DNA of 64,000 nt from Pseudomaricurvus alkylphenolicus (GTDB lineage: Bacteria > Pseudomonadota > Gammaproteobacteria > Pseudomonadales > Cellvibrionaceae), in contig NZ_JAAQPI010000016.1 in assembly GCF_011683955.1 (NCBI RefSeq), positions 1 to 64,000 on the forward strand, in the 5' to 3' direction. The notes under the pieces were generated by a model, which saw only the letters and a program-made list of their open reading frames with translations, ran no database searches and was not told the DNA's origin. The first letter of the stretch is position 1. Each line of letters begins with the position of its first letter. The translations under genes and the position numbers were made by a program. Positions 50,455 through 59,160 of the stretch are shown here, in pieces.

Positions 50455-50590
50455 AATATTCTCCCTATAGGGATCCAATAATTTCAGGGGAGGGCGATTA
50501 TACGGTGGAGCCACAGGCCTGACCAGTGCAAGCGCTTCTGCTACACTGCGCGGCCTTAACCCTTATCGCAACCTCAGGGCTAACCATCAG

Positions 50591-51355
50591 ATGGCAATCC
50601 TCTGGCAGAAACGCGTTGGACGCGGCGCCAAGCAAACGCTGTACGAAGTGCGCAGCGCCGGACGTACCCGACGGCTCTACACCAATGGCGTATTTCACAG
50701 CCAGTATAATCCCGCCCGTCCGGTGGCAGGCTCCGTTTGGGATCTGTTGTTCCTGCCCGCTATGCTGCACAAACCCGGCGATATAAAGCGGGTACTGGTT
50801 CTGGGGGTCGGGGGTGGAGCCGTTATAAAACAGCTGGAATACTTTCTGCAGCCTGAATCGATCACTGGTGTTGAACTTTGTCCAGTGCACCTGCAGGTGG
50901 CCAGGCAGCATTTTGATGTCAAGGGCAAACATATTCACCTTCACTGTGGGGATGCGGTTGCCTGGCTTAAGGCGTATTCGGGGCCAGCCTTTGATTTGAT
51001 TATCGAAGACCTGTTTGGCGAATTCGAGGGGCAACCGCAGCGGGCGGTGGCAGCCGACACATCCTGGTGTCAACTGCTGCAAAAACACCTCGACCAGCAG
51101 GGTACTCTGGTAATGAACTTCGACACGCCAAACGCACTGGGGCGAAGCGCCTGGCGTCGGGACCGTACTCTAAAACAGCAGTGGCGCCGGCAGTATCGCT
51201 TTTCCACTCCGCTTTACAGTAACGTGATTGCGGCGTTTACCCATCAGAGCACCAACCGCAGGCAACTGACCAGGCATCTGCAACAGTTTCGGGAACTGGA
51301 CCAGCGTCGCAGCAACTGCGCACTGAAATTCGAAATGCGCAGTTTGCCTCGATAG
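50591..51355 (+). CDS. Spermidine-synthase-like methyltransferase-fold protein
   Basis: The 254 residues have the spermidine-synthase fold: VLVLGVGGGAVIKQLEYFLQPESITGVELCPVHLQVARQHFD as the nucleotide site, HCGDAVAWLKAY and FDLIIEDLFGEFEG. The catalytic Asp region differs from true SpeE, and no speD lies nearby, so it is probably one of the SpeE-like proteins of unknown substrate. It begins 136 bp after the divergent ppnP and converges with the Memo-AMMECR1 gene (9 bp apart). Confidence 0.82.
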   Translation: MAILWQKRVGRGAKQTLYEVRSAGRTRRLYTNGVFHSQYNPARPVAGSVWDLLFLPAMLHKPGDIKRVLVLGVGGGAVIKQLEYFLQPESITGVELCPVHLQVARQHFDVKGKHIHLHCGDAVAWLKAYSGPAFDLIIEDLFGEFEGQPQRAVAADTSWCQLLQKHLDQQGTLVMNFDTPNALGRSAWRRDRTLKQQWRRQYRFSTPLYSNVIAAFTHQSTNRRQLTRHLQQFRELDQRRSNCALKFEMRSLPR

Positions 51356-51364
51356 ATTCGATTC

Positions 51365-52765
51365 CTATTCCAATATTTTCAGGGCCTGATAACGCCAGGC
51401 ATGAACATTGTCCGGCCAGTGGTCCGGATCCAGGCCGGCCTTGATCTTCAGTTGACGAATAAAACGAGGCGGCTCTTTTAGCTCCTCCCAAACAGAGGGC
51501 AGAAATGTCGCTTGATGATGACCGCTGCTGATCGTCAAGCCATCAATTCCCGGCCGCAGCTGCTCCAATACCTGCAGCTCGGTGGTGGCCGCCAAAGGCT
51601 GTTCTGGAGAAAGGACGGAAATCTCGATGCGGGTTTGTTCCAGCTCCTCTTCCCTGAGAGGAGTGAAACGATGATCCCGAAACGCAGCGGCATGGGCATG
51701 TTCTATCACGTCCTGATAAAGCGGCTGGTGGGGGCGCAAAGACCCTATGCAGCCCCTGAGTTGCCCATCTTTGCGCAAAGTGACAAAACTGCAATGGTGT
51801 TGTTTGAGGATATCGGGTAGCCCCTCCAGATCAATAGGGATTCTGCCGTCAAAGTGATTCTGCAGCGTTTGACGAGCTAACAATAACAGCCTGCGTCGAT
51901 CCTTTTGGGTCAGATTCAAATCGGAATCCTGCCCCTGATTCAGGACAAAGGCGCCATAACCCACCACCTGATCACGTCCACCCGCCGTATCGCCGGAATT
52001 TCTCAGATCAATACAGCTCACCCCGAGGTCTGCGGCAAAACGGCTAACCATGAGGCCATTGATGGCCCGACAGCCACAGGCCTCGTCACCTTCCAGTTTA
52101 TGGCTGTGATCGCAGATCGCTTGTGAGGTGCGCTGGTCTTTATCGCAGGCAAACTGGTAGTCGTGGAAGTGACTTAGATCGGAACTGATGAGCACCAGAA
52201 TTTCTTCTTCACCTACGCCCTGGGCAAGATAATCCTCAACAACCCGGTCAATCACGTCAGCGACTTGCTGAGAGCTGGCATCGCCCACCAACAACGGCAG
52301 CAACTCAAACTCCGACAAGAGTTCCTGCAAAAAGGGCAATTGCACCTCCAGGCTGTGTTCGCGACGGTGTGCCTCCGGTGAGCTGACGATCAGTTTCTGC
52401 TGCAACAGAACCTCGGTTTCCGTCTCATCCACGTCAACTGAACCCAGCGGGGTCGCAAAGGCGGAACAATCCGCAGTGGCAATGCCGCGAAACGCCAATC
52501 GATGCGCAGGACCCAGCAGCAGGACTTTGCAGATCAATTCCGGCCTCACTACCCGTGCGTAGGCTGAGGCTGCAATCTCACCCGAATAACAATAGCCGGC
52601 ATGGGGCACGATCAGTGCTTTGGGGTTATGACCGGGTTGCTGTTCGCGGTCCCAGGCTTTATCGAGCATGGCGTCTACCGACATGCGCAGAATATCGCTC
52701 TGGGCAGGATAAAACGTGCCAGCGACAGCAGCGGGGCGAATGGATAAAGAAGGGGATAAAGACAT
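51365..52765 (-). CDS. Memo-AMMECR1 fusion (AmmeMemoRadiSam system proteins B and A)
   Basis: The 466 residues join two families. Residues 1-275 are Memo-like: RPAAVAGTFYPAQ, ALIVPHAGYCYSG, LLGPAHRLAFRGIA, REHSLEVQLPFLQ and SSDLSHFHDY, with His and Asp residues that could bind metal. Residues about 290-466 are AMMECR1: CSFVTLRKDGQLRGCIGSLRPHQPLYQDV and FRDHRFTPLREEELEQTRIEISVLSP. These two families are usually encoded beside a radical SAM enzyme; here that gene diverges 88 bp away. The biochemical role of the set is not established. The modules are often separate genes; the fusion supports joint action. Confidence 0.93.
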   Translation of the reverse strand: MSLSPSLSIRPAAVAGTFYPAQSDILRMSVDAMLDKAWDREQQPGHNPKALIVPHAGYCYSGEIAASAYARVVRPELICKVLLLGPAHRLAFRGIATADCSAFATPLGSVDVDETETEVLLQQKLIVSSPEAHRREHSLEVQLPFLQELLSEFELLPLLVGDASSQQVADVIDRVVEDYLAQGVGEEEILVLISSDLSHFHDYQFACDKDQRTSQAICDHSHKLEGDEACGCRAINGLMVSRFAADLGVSCIDLRNSGDTAGGRDQVVGYGAFVLNQGQDSDLNLTQKDRRRLLLLARQTLQNHFDGRIPIDLEGLPDILKQHHCSFVTLRKDGQLRGCIGSLRPHQPLYQDVIEHAHAAAFRDHRFTPLREEELEQTRIEISVLSPEQPLAATTELQVLEQLRPGIDGLTISSGHHQATFLPSVWEELKEPPRFIRQLKIKAGLDPDHWPDNVHAWRYQALKILE

Positions 52766-52853
52766 GATATCGGCTCCCGGCGGTGATGTGATTAACCGCT
52801 ATACTCAATGGTGGAAGAACAGTCTTGTCACTGGATCAGTATAGGTGTTAGTT

Positions 52854-53948
52854 ATGCCGTCCAGCCACTTGTTGTTCCAGGCGCCAGGATCATTTCCCAC
52901 CGAGTATTGGCATACCCTGGACAACGGCAAAACCCAATGTGATCTTTGCCCACGTTACTGTAAGCTCAAAGACGGTCAGCGGGGGTTGTGTTTCGTGCGC
53001 GGTTGTGAAAATGGCGAAATTCGGCTTTTCAGCTATGGGCGCTCAAGCGGTTTTTGTATCGATCCCATAGAGAAAAAACCCCTCAATCACTTTTTACCCG
53101 GAACTTCCGTCCTATCTTTCGGCACTGCAGGATGTAACCTGGCCTGCAAATTTTGCCAAAACTGGGACATGAGTAAGTCCCGACAAATGGATGCGCTGGC
53201 CGATCAGGCATCTCCAACCGCACTGGCAGATGCCGCCAGCTCCCATGACTGTCGCAGTATCGCTTTCACCTACAACGACCCTGTTACATTTTACGAATAT
53301 GCCATTGATACGGCTCAGGCCTGCCGTGAACGAGGTATCAACAGTGTGGCGGTCACTGCCGGATATATTTGTGAAGCGCCCCGCGAGCGCTTCTTCGCTC
53401 ACATGGACGCCGTCAATGTCGACCTGAAATCCTTCAATGACGCCTTTTATTACAAGTTGTGTGGGGGACACCTGGAACCGGTCTTGGAGACTCTTCAGTA
53501 TATTCATCACAAAAGCAGTGCCTGGCTTGAGATCACTACCTTATTAATCCCCGGCGAGAATGACAGTGATCAAGAATTACACCGGCTGTCCGAATGGATT
53601 GCCGAACACTTGGGCGCAAACGTACCCCTGCACTTTACCGCGTTTCACCCGGACTGGAAGATGCGTGATATACCACCCACGCCACCGGAAACTCTGAGCC
53701 GTGCAAGAGCCATCGCCCTTGAAAAAGGGCTTCATTATGTTTACACCGGCAATGTTCATGATCGGGAAGGGGGCAGCACGTATTGCCCCGTGTGTGAGGA
53801 GCTTCTGATTGAGCGGGACTGGTACCAGTTGCGGGAATGGCACCTGGACAACGGCCACTGCAGTTTTTGCGGTGCCCGTATTTCCGGTCATTTTGAATCG
53901 CGGCCCGGGCACTGGGGCGCGCAGCGACAACGTGTACGCATAGTTTAA
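52854..53948 (+). CDS. amrS: AmmeMemoRadiSam system radical SAM enzyme
   Basis: The 364-residue enzyme holds the radical SAM 4Fe-4S site CNLACKFC (Cys94, Cys98, Cys101) in a TIM barrel. It has extra cysteines at the N-terminus (CDLCPRYC, 29-36) and near the C-terminus (YCPVCEE, CSFCGA) that may bind more metal or clusters. This PflA-like family occurs with Memo and AMMECR1, as here with the divergent fusion gene. The ATG at 52854 is preceded by AGGTG; a GTG at 52845 would add three residues. Substrate unknown. Confidence 0.93.
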   Translation: MPSSHLLFQAPGSFPTEYWHTLDNGKTQCDLCPRYCKLKDGQRGLCFVRGCENGEIRLFSYGRSSGFCIDPIEKKPLNHFLPGTSVLSFGTAGCNLACKFCQNWDMSKSRQMDALADQASPTALADAASSHDCRSIAFTYNDPVTFYEYAIDTAQACRERGINSVAVTAGYICEAPRERFFAHMDAVNVDLKSFNDAFYYKLCGGHLEPVLETLQYIHHKSSAWLEITTLLIPGENDSDQELHRLSEWIAEHLGANVPLHFTAFHPDWKMRDIPPTPPETLSRARAIALEKGLHYVYTGNVHDREGGSTYCPVCEELLIERDWYQLREWHLDNGHCSFCGARISGHFESRPGHWGAQRQRVRIV

Positions 53949-53949
53949 A

Positions 53950-54936
53950 TCAGGGCTTCAGTTCCAGGGCTTCGGCAAGCAATTCATAGGAACGCTTGCG
54001 CGCTTCAAAGTCGTAGGTAATGGTCACCACCATGATTTCATCTGCGCCATACTCATCGGCCAATTGAAACAGTTTATCCCGAACCTGTTGCGGAGAGCCA
54101 ATGGCGGCATTGCTGGAACGGGACAACAGAAACGCTTCTTCGTCGGCGCTTAGCACCTGACGTGCCGCTTCCTCCGGTGGGCAGATGCGACTATCCCCTT
54201 TACCCGTGGCAAAGCGCAGATAGGAAATCAGGCGGCTGCGGGCGAGATAGCGCGCCTGCTCTGCGGTATCGGCACAAACCGCATTGACTGTCAGACAGGT
54301 GTATGGCCGTTGGAGGGCATCGGAGGGCTGAAAACGACTGCGGTAATAATCCAGAATACGCGTATCCATCTGCGGGTTGATAAACAGCGCAAAGTTGTAG
54401 GGTAATCCTCGCTCGGCAGCAAGAATGGCGCTGTCCGGGCTGGAGCCGAGCATCCAAAGTACGGGAGCCATATCCGGACGTGGATTCACGGCAGGCTTGA
54501 ACGACGTATCCACTAGCATCCGCTGCAGGATTTCCACCTGACGGGGAAACTGCTCGAAGCGAGTGGTGCCGTCTACTGAGAGAGCCTTGGCGGATACCAT
54601 ATCCGTACCTGGTGCACGACCCACACCCAGGTCAATACGATCCGGAAACAGACACGCCAATGTGGATGCCACCTCGGCCACCTTAAAGGGGCTGTAGTGA
54701 GGCAGCATAATGCCGCCAGTACCAAGACGCAGGCTTTCGGTTGCCTGCCCAATGGCACCCAGCAACACCTCCGGCGCACTGCCTGCCAATGCATCTGTGC
54801 TGTGATGTTCGGATACCCAAAAGCGATGATAACCGAGGTTTTCACAGAAGCGGGCCAGTTCGACGGTTTCGGCAAATGCCTGACTGGCGTCGCCTCCCTG
54901 TCGAATTGGTGATTGGTCAAGGACCGAGAGTAACAT
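53950..54936 (-). CDS. LLM-class flavin-dependent oxidoreductase (luciferase-like)
   Basis: The 328 residues have the bacterial-luciferase-like TIM barrel: LSVLDQSPIRQGGDASQAFAETVELARFCENLGYHRFWVSEHHS, LRLGTGGIMLPHYSPFKVAEVASTLACLFPDRIDLGVGRAPGTD. It would use FMNH2 or F420-like flavin to oxidise an unknown substrate; the group with HHST resembles YhbW. It ends 1 bp after the stop region of the radical SAM gene (convergent) and follows rsmC by 11 bp on the minus strand. Confidence 0.92.
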   Translation of the reverse strand: MLLSVLDQSPIRQGGDASQAFAETVELARFCENLGYHRFWVSEHHSTDALAGSAPEVLLGAIGQATESLRLGTGGIMLPHYSPFKVAEVASTLACLFPDRIDLGVGRAPGTDMVSAKALSVDGTTRFEQFPRQVEILQRMLVDTSFKPAVNPRPDMAPVLWMLGSSPDSAILAAERGLPYNFALFINPQMDTRILDYYRSRFQPSDALQRPYTCLTVNAVCADTAEQARYLARSRLISYLRFATGKGDSRICPPEEAARQVLSADEEAFLLSRSSNAAIGSPQQVRDKLFQLADEYGADEIMVVTITYDFEARKRSYELLAEALELKP

Positions 54937-54947
54937 ACCAAATTCCT

Positions 54948-56015
54948 TCAGAGGTTCAGCGCGAGCACTTTAAACTGGCCGTCACTGGCGATCATTTCCA
55001 CTTGACCGAAGTAGTGGTCGGCGCGTTTTTCGAGTCCGATAAATTGATTGACGACAAACAGCGCAACGCCGTCTGCTTGCAATAAACGCCGGGTATTGCG
55101 CAGAAACTTGTCTGTCAATGCCGACTCGACCTGAAAGCCTTGATGAAAAGGCGGATTGCAAAGCACCAGATCAAAACGCCGATCAATACCGGCTCCCGCA
55201 TCACCCGCAATAACCTCGACAGAAAGCCCCCATTCACGCGCATTGTGGGCACAGGTTGCGAGGGCGGCGGCATTGTTGTCCGTTGCCCATCGGGTGTCTA
55301 TGCCCGGCCAGTCGGCCGTACGCAGTGTCAGATAACCATAACCACAACCGAGGTCCAGGATCGATGCCGGATTCAGCGACCTTTGCTGCAGATAGTCAAC
55401 CGCCGTGTCGATCAACAACGCGCTGCCCTGATCTCTCTTTTCCCAACCGAATTGGCCGGGTTTACTGAACACCTCGCGGCCTGCGATTTCAAAAACCGGA
55501 CGAAGTTGATTGTATTGTTTGGTGTCCAGGCAAGAATCAGGATCGAATGCCTGATGTTTGCAAATGATGCCCAGATACCCATTGCCAAGCTTCTGCGCAT
55601 TGACCTTTTTGCCAAACAGTTTTGATGCCTTATCGACAAAGGATTTCGCGCCTTCGTTCTTGGCACCGCTCAGAATCAGATGCCCGCCCGGTTTGAGAAT
55701 TCTCCACGCCTGGTTGATCACCTGATGAACCACCGGTTTTTCTTTTGAAACCCGGTAGACCACACGATCCAGACTAGTATCGTTGAACTCACTGAAATCG
55801 TAATCGCTGAATACCGCCTCCAGTCCCGCCTTACAGGAACCTTGCCAGACATCGTAACGATTACTGATGACTCGAAGTTGGCTGTGAGCACGCATATGCT
55901 CCACCTGTGCCAACAGGTTTTCATCAGCGATCCAGAGGGTATCGCCATCAGGCTTTTGCAGATAGGGGAGCAGGGGAGTAAAGCAGGGATCGACCATGGC
56001 TGTTTTCTCGATCAT
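54948..56015 (-). CDS. rsmC: 16S rRNA (guanine-N2)-methyltransferase, RsmC type
   Basis: The 355 residues show a degenerate N-terminal methyltransferase-like domain and a C-terminal active one. SAM motif [14 protein letters not shown] and the catalytic NPPFHQG are present; the end ([11 protein letters not shown]) is like RsmC rather than RlmG, though the two are close paralogues. It methylates G1207-type guanine in 16S rRNA if it is RsmC. The start overlaps the rsuA stop by 4 bp, so the two are coupled. Confidence 0.85.
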   Translation of the reverse strand: MIEKTAMVDPCFTPLLPYLQKPDGDTLWIADENLLAQVEHMRAHSQLRVISNRYDVWQGSCKAGLEAVFSDYDFSEFNDTSLDRVVYRVSKEKPVVHQVINQAWRILKPGGHLILSGAKNEGAKSFVDKASKLFGKKVNAQKLGNGYLGIICKHQAFDPDSCLDTKQYNQLRPVFEIAGREVFSKPGQFGWEKRDQGSALLIDTAVDYLQQRSLNPASILDLGCGYGYLTLRTADWPGIDTRWATDNNAAALATCAHNAREWGLSVEVIAGDAGAGIDRRFDLVLCNPPFHQGFQVESALTDKFLRNTRRLLQADGVALFVVNQFIGLEKRADHYFGQVEMIASDGQFKVLALNL

Positions 56016-56713
56016 GGTTGTAACAATACGCTGTTAGCCTCTTCCTCGGTGAGCTCGCGATATTCTCCCGGCGTCAGGTCCGGATCGAGAATAATCTCGC
56101 CAATCTGTTCCCGGTGCAATTCTTCGACCCGGTTACCCACTGCGGCAAACATGCGCTTGACCTGGTGATACTTGCCCTCGCTGATGGTAAGGCGTGCTTC
56201 GTTGCTGAACAGAACTTCCAAGTTTGCCGGCTTGGTGATCTTAAGCTCCCCCTCCAGCAAAACGCCTTCCTGAAAGCGTGCTTCAGTGTCTTCAGCGATG
56301 TCATTTGCCAGAGTAACCAAGTAGGTTTTACGGCAATCACGCTTGGGAGAGGTCACCGCGTGATTCCATTGGCCGTCGTCGGTCAGTAACACCAGCCCGG
56401 TGGTGTCGATATCCAGACGGCCGGCAATCTGCAGTTTTTCTTTATTGGGTTCGTCCAGCAACTCCAATACCGTGGGATGATCCCTGTCTTTGGTGACGCA
56501 AACATAACCCTGGGGCTTGTTAAGCATAAAATAGCGGGAGCGGGGTGCCTGCAGGGGTTCGCCGTCTATACTGACCTCCATGGTGTCTTCAATGTGCATG
56601 CCGGCGTCTTTAACAGTCTCGCCATCGACACTGATATACCCGGCGCGAAGCAGGCGTTTGACTTCCTTGCGAGACAGGTCACTGACCTGACTGACGTATT
56701 TATCGAGACGCAT
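56012..56713 (-). CDS. rsuA: 16S rRNA pseudouridine(516) synthase RsuA
   Basis: The 233 residues align along their length with E. coli RsuA as I remember it: an S4 domain ([31 protein letters not shown]), [30 protein letters not shown], the catalytic [17 protein letters not shown] with Asp, and [30 protein letters not shown]. It makes Psi516 in 16S rRNA. It overlaps rsmC by 4 bp and lies 14 bp after truC. Confidence 0.94.
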   Translation of the reverse strand: MRLDKYVSQVSDLSRKEVKRLLRAGYISVDGETVKDAGMHIEDTMEVSIDGEPLQAPRSRYFMLNKPQGYVCVTKDRDHPTVLELLDEPNKEKLQIAGRLDIDTTGLVLLTDDGQWNHAVTSPKRDCRKTYLVTLANDIAEDTEARFQEGVLLEGELKITKPANLEVLFSNEARLTISEGKYHQVKRMFAAVGNRVEELHREQIGEIILDPDLTPGEYRELTEEEANSVLLQP

Positions 56714-56727
56714 ATCCTAAACTCCTT

Positions 56728-57504
56728 TCAGCCCTCAGTGTGCCAGCGCGACGGTAACGCGTCGAGCCAGCCAAATCGGGTCAGCAACTGCTGCCAGACA
56801 CCATCGATGGGCGCATCGAGCGTCAGAGGCACGCCGGACAGGGGGTGTTCCAACGTCATGCGGCTGGCATGCAACAACAACCGTCCCGCCTGCAGGTGTT
56901 GCTTAAAATAACGATTGTGCCGACCACGGCCATGCTTGGCATCACCGATGATTGGGTGGTTGATGTGCTTCATATGGCGTCGGATCTGGTGTTTGCGCCC
57001 GCTTAGCGGGGTACACTCCACCAGAGAATAACGACTGCGTGGGTAGCGTTCTATTTCGGCGTCGATTTCCGTTCGGGCGAGGCATCGGAAGCGGGTCTGG
57101 GCCTCCTGGGGGGGCTTGTTCTGCCGTGCTTTCTTGTCCGTGTACTTGTCCAACTCTTCCTTCAGAGGGTGGTCGATCAATCCTTCATCCGGAGCATAGC
57201 CGCGAACAACAGCGTGATAGAGCTTCTGCACCTGGCGGTTTTCCATCTGCTGACTGACCCGACGTGCCATATCAGGACAAAGCGCGAACAACAGAACGCC
57301 GGAGGTGGGCTTATCCAACCGATGCACCGGATACACCCGCTGACCAATCTGGTCTCGAACCAGTTGCAGGGCAAAGCGGGTTTCATGGCGATCGATCTCA
57401 CTGCGATGGACCAATAGGCCTGTTGGTTTGTTGACCGCGACAAGCGAGTCATCCTGAAACAGGAGAGGAAGCGTTTCGGTCGGGGATTCAGTCACAGCTG
57501 GCAA
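56728..57504 (-). CDS. truC: tRNA pseudouridine(65) synthase TruC
   Basis: The 258 residues match TruC: DDSLVAVNKPTGLLVHRSEIDRHET, the catalytic HRLDKPTSGVLLF, ELDKYTDKKARQNKPPQEAQTRFR, and SGRKHQIRRHMKHINHPIIGDAKHGRGRHNR. It acts on U65 of tRNA-Asp and some others. It is the first gene of the truC-rsuA-rsmC-LLM minus-strand run, after folD. Confidence 0.92.
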   Translation of the reverse strand: MPAVTESPTETLPLLFQDDSLVAVNKPTGLLVHRSEIDRHETRFALQLVRDQIGQRVYPVHRLDKPTSGVLLFALCPDMARRVSQQMENRQVQKLYHAVVRGYAPDEGLIDHPLKEELDKYTDKKARQNKPPQEAQTRFRCLARTEIDAEIERYPRSRYSLVECTPLSGRKHQIRRHMKHINHPIIGDAKHGRGRHNRYFKQHLQAGRLLLHASRMTLEHPLSGVPLTLDAPIDGVWQQLLTRFGWLDALPSRWHTEG

Positions 57505-57539
57505 CAGTCAAGGAGCGGGAAAGGGACCATAGAAGGGTA

Positions 57540-57563
57540 CCGGCGTGAGAAATACCACGCCGG
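57540..57563. repeat. Inverted repeat between folD and truC
   Basis: Perfect 8-bp arms CCGGCGTG and CACGCCGG around an 8-nt loop lie 10 bp after the folD stop. No T-run follows on the minus strand, so it is at best a weak or Rho-assisted stop, or an mRNA-stabilising stem. Confidence 0.5.
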
Positions 57564-57572
57564 CAAGGTCAT

Positions 57573-58418
57573 TTAGCCGATTTTCTGCTCACCGGAATCC
57601 ACCGATTGATAGATCAGGGTGTTGATGGTCATAGGGCCTACGCCGCCGGGAACCGGAGTATAGGCAGCAACGCGATCCTTAAGCGGCGCCAGCTCGATGT
57701 CGCCCACACCACCCGGATGATAACCGGCGTCCACTACCACGGCACCATCCTTGATCCAGTCAGCCTTGATAAATTCGGGCTTGCCCACGGCACCGACCAG
57801 AATGTCAGCCTGGCGAATATGTTCTTCCAGATTCTGGGTGCGAGAGTGGCAGATGGTGACAGTTGCGTTGGCGCCCAACAACATCATCGCCATGGGCTTG
57901 CCCAGAATCGGGCTGCGCCCCACAACAACGGCGTGCTTGCCGGCGATATCGATATCGTAGGCTTCCAACAGACGCATAATGCCCTTGGGTGTCGCGCACC
58001 CATAGGCCTCTTCGCCCATACTCATGCGGCCGAAACCGAGGCAAGTCACACCATCAACGTCCTTTTCCAGGGCAATAGCGTCAAAGCAGGCGCGCTCGTC
58101 AATCTGGGCCGGTACCGGGTGCTGCAGCAGTATGCCGTGGACATTGGGGTTTTCGTTAAGCTCCTGGACCTTGGCCAGCAGCTCTTCGGTGGTGGTTTCT
58201 TCGGGCAGCTCGACCTTGAGGGAGTCCATGCCGATACGGGTACAGGCATTACCCTTCATTTTGACGTAGGTCGCTGAAGCCGGATCGCCACCCACCAGAA
58301 TGGTGGCCAAAATTGGAGTTTGGCCGCCACTCTTCTCTTTCAGGGCAGCGACACGTGTGGTGAGTTCTTCCTCGGTTTTCTTGGCAAGGGCCTTGCCGTC
58401 CAATACCAGTGCTGACAT
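57573..58418 (-). CDS. folD: Bifunctional methylenetetrahydrofolate dehydrogenase/cyclohydrolase FolD
   Basis: FolD interconverts 5,10-methylene- and 10-formyl-tetrahydrofolate with NADP. The 281 residues show [15 protein letters not shown] with the catalytic Lys, the [11 protein letters not shown] motif, and the diagnostic [28 protein letters not shown] and [17 protein letters not shown]. It lies next to a tRNA cluster, as I recall for Pseudomonas, where it also follows cysS; here it is separated from cysS by about 30 kb. Confidence 0.97.
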   Translation of the reverse strand: MSALVLDGKALAKKTEEELTTRVAALKEKSGGQTPILATILVGGDPASATYVKMKGNACTRIGMDSLKVELPEETTTEELLAKVQELNENPNVHGILLQHPVPAQIDERACFDAIALEKDVDGVTCLGFGRMSMGEEAYGCATPKGIMRLLEAYDIDIAGKHAVVVGRSPILGKPMAMMLLGANATVTICHSRTQNLEEHIRQADILVGAVGKPEFIKADWIKDGAVVVDAGYHPGGVGDIELAPLKDRVAAYTPVPGGVGPMTINTLIYQSVDSGEQKIG

Positions 58419-58664
58419 TCGATAATCTCGTGCAGGAGCTGAAAAAGGGCGCTATTCTCCCATAAGCGGCAGCTTGCGCCAACATAAGCGACGCTAATAG
58501 TGCGGATGACCAAAAGAAATGCCAGGGTCATCCAATTTAATGGATAAGGTGTCAATTTCCACCAATTAACCACGTTTGATTCAAGGTTAATTAAAGGCGA
58601 CAAACCGGTTTACAAAGGCCCGCCTAAGTTACTGCAATTGTTAGGGATTTTTTTAAAAAAGCCG

Positions 58665-58693
58665 TTGACGGGGAAGGGGACCATGGGTAATAT
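58665..58693 (+). promoter_or_regulatory. Promoter of the Pro-Arg-His tRNA operon
   Basis: TTGACG (58665-58670), a 17-nt spacer and TAATAT (58688-58693) form a near-consensus sigma-70 promoter, followed by a GC-rich discriminator (GCGCACC), the mark of stringently controlled stable-RNA genes. tRNA-Pro begins 37 bp later. The remainder of the 310-bp gap upstream, to folD, is AT-rich, perhaps as an UP-element, and has no gene. Confidence 0.82.
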
Positions 58694-58730
58694 GCGCACC
58701 TCCTCAGCGGCGAGAGCCGCAGAGACCCGT

Positions 58731-58807
<77 letters not shown>

Positions 58808-58877
58808 TTATTGTTCAAGTTCGAGCCTAGGAAGGCTTAGAGTCTCGGGCTCAGCGATTTGCCATAGGCAACACAAC

Positions 58878-58954
58878 GCGCCCGTAGCTCAGCTGGATAG
58901 AGCATCCGCCTTCTAAGCGGATGGCCGCAGGTTCGAATCCTGCCGGGCGTGCCA
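58878..58954 (+). tRNA. tRNA-Arg(TCT)
   Basis: A 77-nt cloverleaf with CCA. Anticodon loop CTTCTAA gives TCT; the acceptor has a G-U first pair (GCGCCCG with CGGGCGT). Confidence 0.95.
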
Positions 58955-58980
58955 TATGCACACAGGCAACAACGATCAAT

Positions 58981-59057
58981 GGTGGGCGTAGCTCAGTTGG
59001 TAGAGCCCTGGATTGTGATTCCAGTCGTCGGGGGTTCAAGTCCCCTCGTCCACCCCA
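58981..59057 (+). tRNA. tRNA-His(GTG)
   Basis: A cloverleaf with anticodon GTG, CCA, and the extra 5' G (58981) paired to C73 that marks tRNA-His. Its 3' end borders the integrated element, so it is the likely attachment site. Confidence 0.96.
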
Positions 59058-59065
59058 TATAGATG

Positions 59066-59098
59066 GCGGCCTCTAGCGATAGTGGCCGCTATTTTTTT
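59066..59098 (+). terminator. Rho-independent terminator after tRNA-His
   Basis: GCGGCC (59066-59071) pairs with GGCCGC (59084-59089), followed by TTTTTTT at 59092-59098. It ends the tRNA operon just before the integrase 3' end. Confidence 0.8.
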
Positions 59099-59160
59099 GC
59101 CTGTTCCTAACGTTTTCCTAATATTATTTCCTAATATACAGCGCTGGATGTTTGTCCAGC

